This document shows, piece after piece, positions 58,645 to 64,000 of a stretch of 64,000 nt of DNA (position 1 is its first letter; every line of letters starts with the position of its first letter). Where the stretch lies: the NCBI GenBank assembly GCA_026008535.1, contig BRKX01000015.1, positions 25,379,501 to 25,443,500 on the forward strand, in the 5' to 3' direction. The stretch comes from Perilla frutescens (lineage: Eukaryota; Streptophyta; Magnoliopsida; Lamiales; Lamiaceae). Position numbers and translations under genes: made by a program. Below the pieces are notes generated by a model. It saw only the letters and a list, made by a program, of their open reading frames with translations, ran no database searches and had not been told where the DNA came from.

Positions 58645-61305
58645 CGTAGGAGGTACATTTGTCACTTCTGTTTTCTTCCTGGACACATTAAGCCCTTCTG
58701 TCATAAGTTTTTGCAGGAACACCATAAGGAGATGCATCTGAAGAACCAAACATCAAATCCTATCCTCTCAAACAAAGGTGACAAGTCCAAGAAACTGGTA
58801 TGGAGACTCAAAGTTACGCCAACAGTTACCTGCCAAGTGGTCTTCACTACATCGACAGATAATGACTCGACCACATGGTACTTTGATAGTGGATGCTCAC
58901 ATCACATGACAGGCTCCAGATGTTATCTATCAAACTATCAAAGAATCAATGACAGTGAAGTAACTTTTGGAGGAGGGTCAAATGGTAAGATTGTTGGACG
59001 AGGAACCTTGGACAGTCCTGGACTTCCAAAGCTGGCCAATGTATCACATGTTGAAGGGCTGACTGCAAATCTCATTAGCATTAGTCAACTATGTGATGAC
59101 AACTTCAGTGTCATCTTTGATAAAGAAAGGTGCACTGTGATGGACAGCAACGAAAATCATGTGATCTCAGGGGTAAGGTCTTCCAATAATATTTATGAGA
59201 CTAGCAAAAATAGTTGTCTAAGTGCGCAGGTAAATGAAGTGCAGCTTTGGCACCAAAAATTGGGACACACCAACTTCCGCAATATGAAGAATCTTCAAAG
59301 ACTAAATGCTGTTCTAGGAGTTCCCAAGTTGAACATTTCAAGTCCTAGCCTTTGTGGAGATTGTCAAAAAGGAAAACAAGTCAAAGCGTCGTACCCAGTT
59401 GTGACAACTTCTGAGAGACCTTTCACAACTCAAAGCTGCTTCGAACTACTTCATATGGATCTTATGGGACCAGCTGAAGTTGAAAGTCTTGGAGGTAAAT
59501 GGTATTCCTTTGTGATTGTAGATGATCTATCTAGGTATACTTGGGTAAAAGTTTTGAGAAACAAGGGTGAAACATATGATTCCTTCTTGGAGTTGTATGC
59601 CACGATCAAAATTTTTTACCATGCTTGTGTCAAGAGACTAAGATCGGATCATGGAAGGGAGTTTGAGAATATTCAACTCCTCAACTTTTGCACGAAGGAA
59701 GGAATTCATCACGAGTACTCATCTCCAAAGACACCCCAGCAAAATGGTGTGGCCGAGCGAAAGAATAGAACCCTACAAGAGATGGCCACGGTAATGCTGC
59801 ATTCAAAGAAGTTGGCTAAATGATTTTGGGCTGAAGCTTTAAACACTGCATGTCATGTAAGCAACCGAGTGAACTTAAGAATTAGAATCACCATGACGTC
59901 ATATGAGATTCTTAATGGTAAAAAATCCAACCTTAAATATCTGCATGTCTTTGGTTGTGTTTGTTACATTTTGAATGATAGGGACTATCTATACAAGTTT
60001 GACCCTAAAAGTGACAAAGGTGTGTTCATTGGTTACTCCCTCAACAGTCATGCTTACCGTGTGTATAACCTCAGGACCAAAACTGTAATGGAGAGTGTGA
60101 ATGTAAGGTTTGATGATTTGGCTAGTCTGTATACTCCTACTGATGATACTGACAGTGTTATTGAGATACAAGGAAGTACTGATGCCGCTGATGCAGAACA
60201 AGTTGACCCAGAAGTGGAGCCCACTTAAGTGACAAACAAGGATACACCCTCCGATGAGCCTGACTCGGATGCTGATCTTGATGATTCAGCAACCCCAGAA
60301 GTTATACAAAACAGTGTTCGTCGAGACCCTCCCAAGAGAATTCAAAAAAGATTATCCAATCGACAAAGTCATTGGAGATGTTCACGAAGGGGTCCGAACT
60401 AGAGGTAACACTGTTGTTAACTACAAAGAAATGGTAAGGATGGTGTGTTTGTCATGTGTCATCAATGAAGTCAGGACAATTGTGTTCCTGTCTTTGATTG
60501 AACCTAGGAATGTAACTGAAGCCTTAAAAGATGAGTTTTGGATTAGTGCAATGCAGGCCGAATTACTTAAATTTGTTAGAAACAAAGTCTGGACACTAGT
60601 GCCCAGACCTTCTGGAGTTAATGTTATCGGGACTAAGTGGATATTCAAAAATAAAACTGGTGAGTTTGAAAACATCATTAGAAATAAGGCTCGCTTAGTT
60701 GCCCAAGGATACACTCAAGTAGAAGGCATAAACTATGATGAAACTTTTGCTTCAGTTGCACGAATAGAGTCAATCAGGCTTTTGTTTGCTATTGCATGTT
60801 ATCTTAACATCACTCTTCACTAGATGGATGTTAAGGCAGCTTTTCTCAATGGAATCTTGGAAGAGGAGGCATATGTGGAACAACCCAAAGGATTCGAAGA
60901 TCCTTCAAAGCCCGATCATGTGTACAAACTACACAAGGCTTTATATGGACTAAAGCAAGCTCCTAGAGCTTGGTATAGTCGTTTGACCGAATTTTTGCTT
61001 AATTTTGGTTTTTACAGGGGACATGCGGATATGACACTTTTTCTCAAAAAGGAAAACAACTTTCTAACCATAACTCAAATTTATGTCGATGACATAATGT
61101 TTGGGTCAACGAGTGAGAAAGCCTTGAAGGAATTTGTGGAAGCCATGTCAACCTCCTTCGATATGAGCATGGTTGGGGAACTTAGCAACTTCCTCGGCCT
61201 TCAAGTCAAGCAAAAAGAAAATGGAGTGTTCGTCTCACAGACGAAATATGCAAAGAACCTTGTGAAGAAGTTTGGTCTAGAAAGTGCAAAACACATGAGA
61301 ACCCC
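58645..61305 (+). pseudogene. Copia-E gag-pol remnant, truncated by the Athila-like insertion
   Basis: From the 5' side: gag zinc knuckle CHFCFLPGHIKPFC (C-x2-C-x4-H-x4-C) at about 58655; protease WYFDSGCSHHMTG at about 58880; GAG-pre WHQKLGHTNFRNMK; integrase core (HMDLMGPAE, LRSDHGREFEN, QQNGVAERKNR), stop at 59821-59823; connection GVFIGYSLNSHAYRVYN; stop at 60226-60228 and a +1 frame change before 60254; RT begins WISAMQAELLKFVRNKVW, stop at 60821-60823, catalytic QIYVDDIMFGS at about 61085. Coding is cut at 61305 in the segment KKFGLESAKHMRTP by another LTR. RNase H and the 3' LTR are not in the window. The 5' part of gag was replaced at the LINE junction. Confidence 0.92.
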
Positions 61306-62660
61306 TGATAGGACGCATTCTACTTGCTTTTATTCTTATCTTTTGGTGCCATTTCTCCTAGTTAATTGCCCTATACTTGTGTATTTTGGATATATGATGT
61401 GTTGTTGAGTTGTGTAGGGATGTGGTCTAAAAGTGGAGAAAAGAGGAAGGTTTTGGTGCAAGAAAAGATTCAAGTAAAGTAAAGAGAAGAAGTTCGAGCA
61501 GGGCAAACTGCAAGGGCATGCAGCTGGATGATGGAAGCAGATATCTGGAAGCTTAGCCCAGAATACGCCTTAGGCCTGTTAAAGCCCAGTTCTCGGCCCG
61601 CGCACAAACCTAGACGCGGAAACCTCTCTTCACCGTCTTTTTAAGTATTTTGCATGAGAATTAACTAGTTTATGATCTTATTTCCTTTTAGAGACTTTAG
61701 TTTTATGGATTGTAATTATATATTAGGTATTTGAGTTTATTTTGCCATCATCGTACATGCTAGAGATGGGACGCAGCAACGAACAGCTTTAATCCAGTTT
61801 TATTTTCTTCTTCTTTTCGATATCATCACAGCGCTATTATACAACTTTTGGTTGCTCGATCCAAGCATGCAAGTTAGCTAATTTATTCGTATTCCGATGA
61901 CGATGACGAAGCTCCGCTTATACCAACTATGAGATCTAATTGTTTGTTCATAATTAATTGATGTATGTATCTGTTATTCTTGAATTTTGGGTCGTAATTA
62001 TTCTAAGTCTATCGAGTAGTTGCAAATATTTGGTAGGTTGTGATTAATTACTAGACAATTTAAATCGGCCATACGTAATCGTGGTTTAGGTTTAATAAGT
62101 GGTAAAACGGTCGCTCAAAGGCTAGGGGGAATAATAGAGTTAATTTTACAGTCCTGCGTCAGAGTCTGTAAGTTAAGAATCGGGTCTTTCTTGTGCTCAT
62201 TTCTGTCGGCTCATTAAACTCATAGAGTATCTCTTACAGTTGTCAGTCGATTAGGAAAGTAATTAATGAAGCGTCTTCTTAATTATCGAAACAGTATGGA
62301 GAGATGAGGTCATGTCAGAAGCGTCTTCGGTGACTATAACTGATTTGCATGTTTTGATTAATTAATTCCTGCATCTGTGATCGGTGTTATAAGTGGAGTG
62401 GAGTTCGTTGGATCCGGAATACCCTTTTATAATTGGTTTAATTCAGTTCGTTTGCCTAAGTATTTTCTTTAGTTGGTTATTTCATTCTTCAATTTATTTT
62501 GTTATAAAATTCACGCGATTCTGGAGGTTTGGGCACGCAGACTAAAGTCAAGAGTAATCCTCACCGGTCCTTTGGGAGACGATCTTGCTCGCCACTGTAC
62601 TATGCAGTGTGGGCTTGCCGACGAAAGTCGAAACATTTATTTTTGGTGAAAAACGACGCA
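61306..62660 (+). repeat. Athila-like gypsy 5' LTR
   Basis: Starts TGATAGGACGCATTCTACTT right after copia coding text and ends GAAAAACGACGCA, 8 nt before a tRNA-Asp primer site; 1355 bp. Supported by the PBS and gag downstream. Its target duplicate should be ACCCC (61301-61305), to be found after the 3' LTR beyond the window. Confidence 0.8.
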
Positions 62661-62668
62661 CCAAATTT

Positions 62669-62685
62669 TGGCTCCGTTGCCGGGG
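62669..62685 (+). other. Primer binding site for tRNA-Asp
   Basis: TGGCTCCGTTGCCGGGG differs at one base from the complement of the plant tRNA-Asp 3' end (TGGCGCCGTTGCCGGGG), the primer used by Athila/Tat gypsy elements. Confidence 0.9.
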
Positions 62686-62752
62686 ATCGGTTTAAAGCAG
62701 TGCTTACTCAAAATTTTCAGTTTGTTATTTATTTGTTTAATTTTTCTGGTCT

Positions 62753-64000
62753 ATGACCCGTTCCTCTGCAGATAAAGATTTAGTGTTCGATCCAGAGCCA
62801 GAGAGAACGTTACACCGGTTGAGGAAGAATACTAAGGAGTCTACAAAGACTTTCGAAGCTGATCAACACCTCGACATGGCTAATAATGAAAAACCACCGA
62901 ACCCGCAAGACCTTGCCGCAGGAAGAGCTCTCATTCATGCTAACGTAGCTGACCATGGACCTGATCATGAGCCTCTCATTAGGGAAATCGGTCGTCTTCA
63001 GAGTAATAGACCCATCTGCATCGTGTTGCCCCCAATTGCCAACAATGCGGAGATCCGACCTGCATTCATCCAAGTGTTACCGAAGTTTGGTGATTTACCG
63101 GGAGAAAGTGCACACAAACATTTGTCTGAATTTGATCTCGTGTGCTCAACTTTGCGACCTACTGGTTTTACTGCTAATAACCTATGGTTACTCACTTTTT
63201 CTCACACTTTGCAGGGAAAGGCATGAGATTGGTTATTTGATTTGCCGCCGGAGTCTATCACCACATGGGCGAAATTAGAAGGACAATTCCTGTGAAAGTT
63301 CTTTCCTGAGACTCGAGCTGCAAATTTGAGAATGGCTATCAGTAACATCAAACAAAAGCTGAATGAAAGCTTGGCCGAATACTGGGAGAGATTTCAACAG
63401 CTTTGCCGCAAATGTCCGGACCATGGCTTCACTGATTATCAGCTTCTGACTAATTACTTTTACCGTGGCATGTCTTCTTTTGATAGGAAAATCATCGATG
63501 CTGCCAGCGGGGGATCTCTTACCAATAAGACCCTCGGCGAGGCCAAACAGCTCATAATCGACATGGCTTCTGGAGGACAACAATACGAAGAAGAAGATGA
63601 CAGCAGACACCGACCTGTGAGGGCAATCGACCGAGCTGAAGGGTCAGAAGTGAATGAGAAGATAGATGCTCTTACCTCTCTAGTTCGAGGCTTAGCTGTG
63701 GCACACGCAAGGCCAAACCGCTGCGGATTATGTTCTGAGCATGGGCATTTCACTGACGAGTGTCCCAATTTGCATGAGCCACCTACTGAACAAGCTTGTT
63801 ACGGATCAGGCGATGCGCAGCAAGATGCTCTCAGAGGAATTAATTATGATGCCCTACGAGGAGATAATTTCAGGAAGAAGCGGAATAACGATTCTTATTC
63901 CAATTCCTACAACCCCGGTTGGAGAGATCATCCCAATTTTTGTTGGAGACAACCTGAAGATCCACCTGCAATAGGAGAATTGCCACCGAGACCCCCAAGG
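62753..64000 (+). pseudogene. Athila-like gag with two stops, runs off window
   Basis: One frame from the ATG at 62753: basic/acidic N-terminus, then IRPAFIQVLPKFGDLPGESA, HKHLSEFDLVCSTLRPTG, FSHTLQGKA followed by TGA (63224-63226), DWLFDLPPESITTWAKLEG, TGA (63293-63295), KFFPETRAANLRMAI, LAEYWERFQQLCRKCPDHG, and a CCHC zinc knuckle CGLCSEHGHFTDEC at about 63722. The capsid-like text (LRLFPFSL-type segment replaced by LLTFSHTLQG; KFFP; E.WERF..LC..CPHHG) is characteristic of Athila gag. Both stops sit where Trp or Arg is expected. Protease and pol lie beyond position 64000. Confidence 0.9.

Overview
This is nuclear DNA from a flowering plant, most likely a eudicot. The base composition is AT-rich. 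The transposon content is typical of plants: Ty1/copia and Ty3/gypsy LTR elements, hAT, Stowaway-like, Mutator-like and CACTA-like elements, tRNA-derived SINEs and a LINE fragment. There is one intronless plant sulfotransferase gene and one nuclear tRNA-Val. Nothing bacterial, organellar or viral was seen. By my reading over 80% of the annotated sequence is mobile-element DNA, and only two host genes look intact: the sulfotransferase (50623-51627, +) and tRNA-Val(TAC) (37380-37452, -).

Layout. 1-3232: 3' part of a degenerate copia element with its 3' LTR. 3233-7413: gene-free DNA with two TIR MITEs and a SINE carrying a perfect 12-bp target duplication. 7414-22889: a tower of nested insertions. 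A long gypsy solo LTR (about 3.2 kb once insertions are removed) received a second solo LTR (9939-11325) and a hAT transposon (11474-22331, perfect 8-bp TSD CACTATAT). That hAT was split by two more LTR insertions and a smaller hAT-type element, and one of those LTRs holds further insertions. 23246-28521: a gypsy LTR, primer site and leader leading into a large imperfect inverted repeat (arms about 1.4 and 1.7 kb, 9-nt spacer) made of two head-to-head copies of a gypsy leader plus gag. 28522-29813: 3' half of a hAT transposase. 29865-36373: complete, rather young copia element (minus strand, TSD ATTTG). 36435-42137: MITEs, tRNA-Val, a Mutator-like element holding a CACTA-like element, and a copia solo LTR. 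42899-48564: complete copia element (minus, 199-bp LTRs, TSD TCCAT) whose leader holds a gypsy solo LTR. 49502-51627: a foldback element, a truncated SINE and the sulfotransferase gene. 52082-64000: hAT remnants, a Tat-type gypsy pol fragment, copia and LINE fragments, and an Athila-like gypsy element inserted into a copia element and running off the window end.

None of the retroelement polyproteins is intact. Most in-frame stops are TGA, TAG or TAA where the family expects Trp, Arg or Gln, as expected from C-to-T decay of methylated DNA. At least seven LTRs look like solo LTRs with target duplications, so removal by LTR-LTR recombination has been active here. I found no clearly new biological system. 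The most unusual structures are the nested tower, the 3-kb gag palindrome, and an array of tRNA-promoter-like modules inside the outer LTR.
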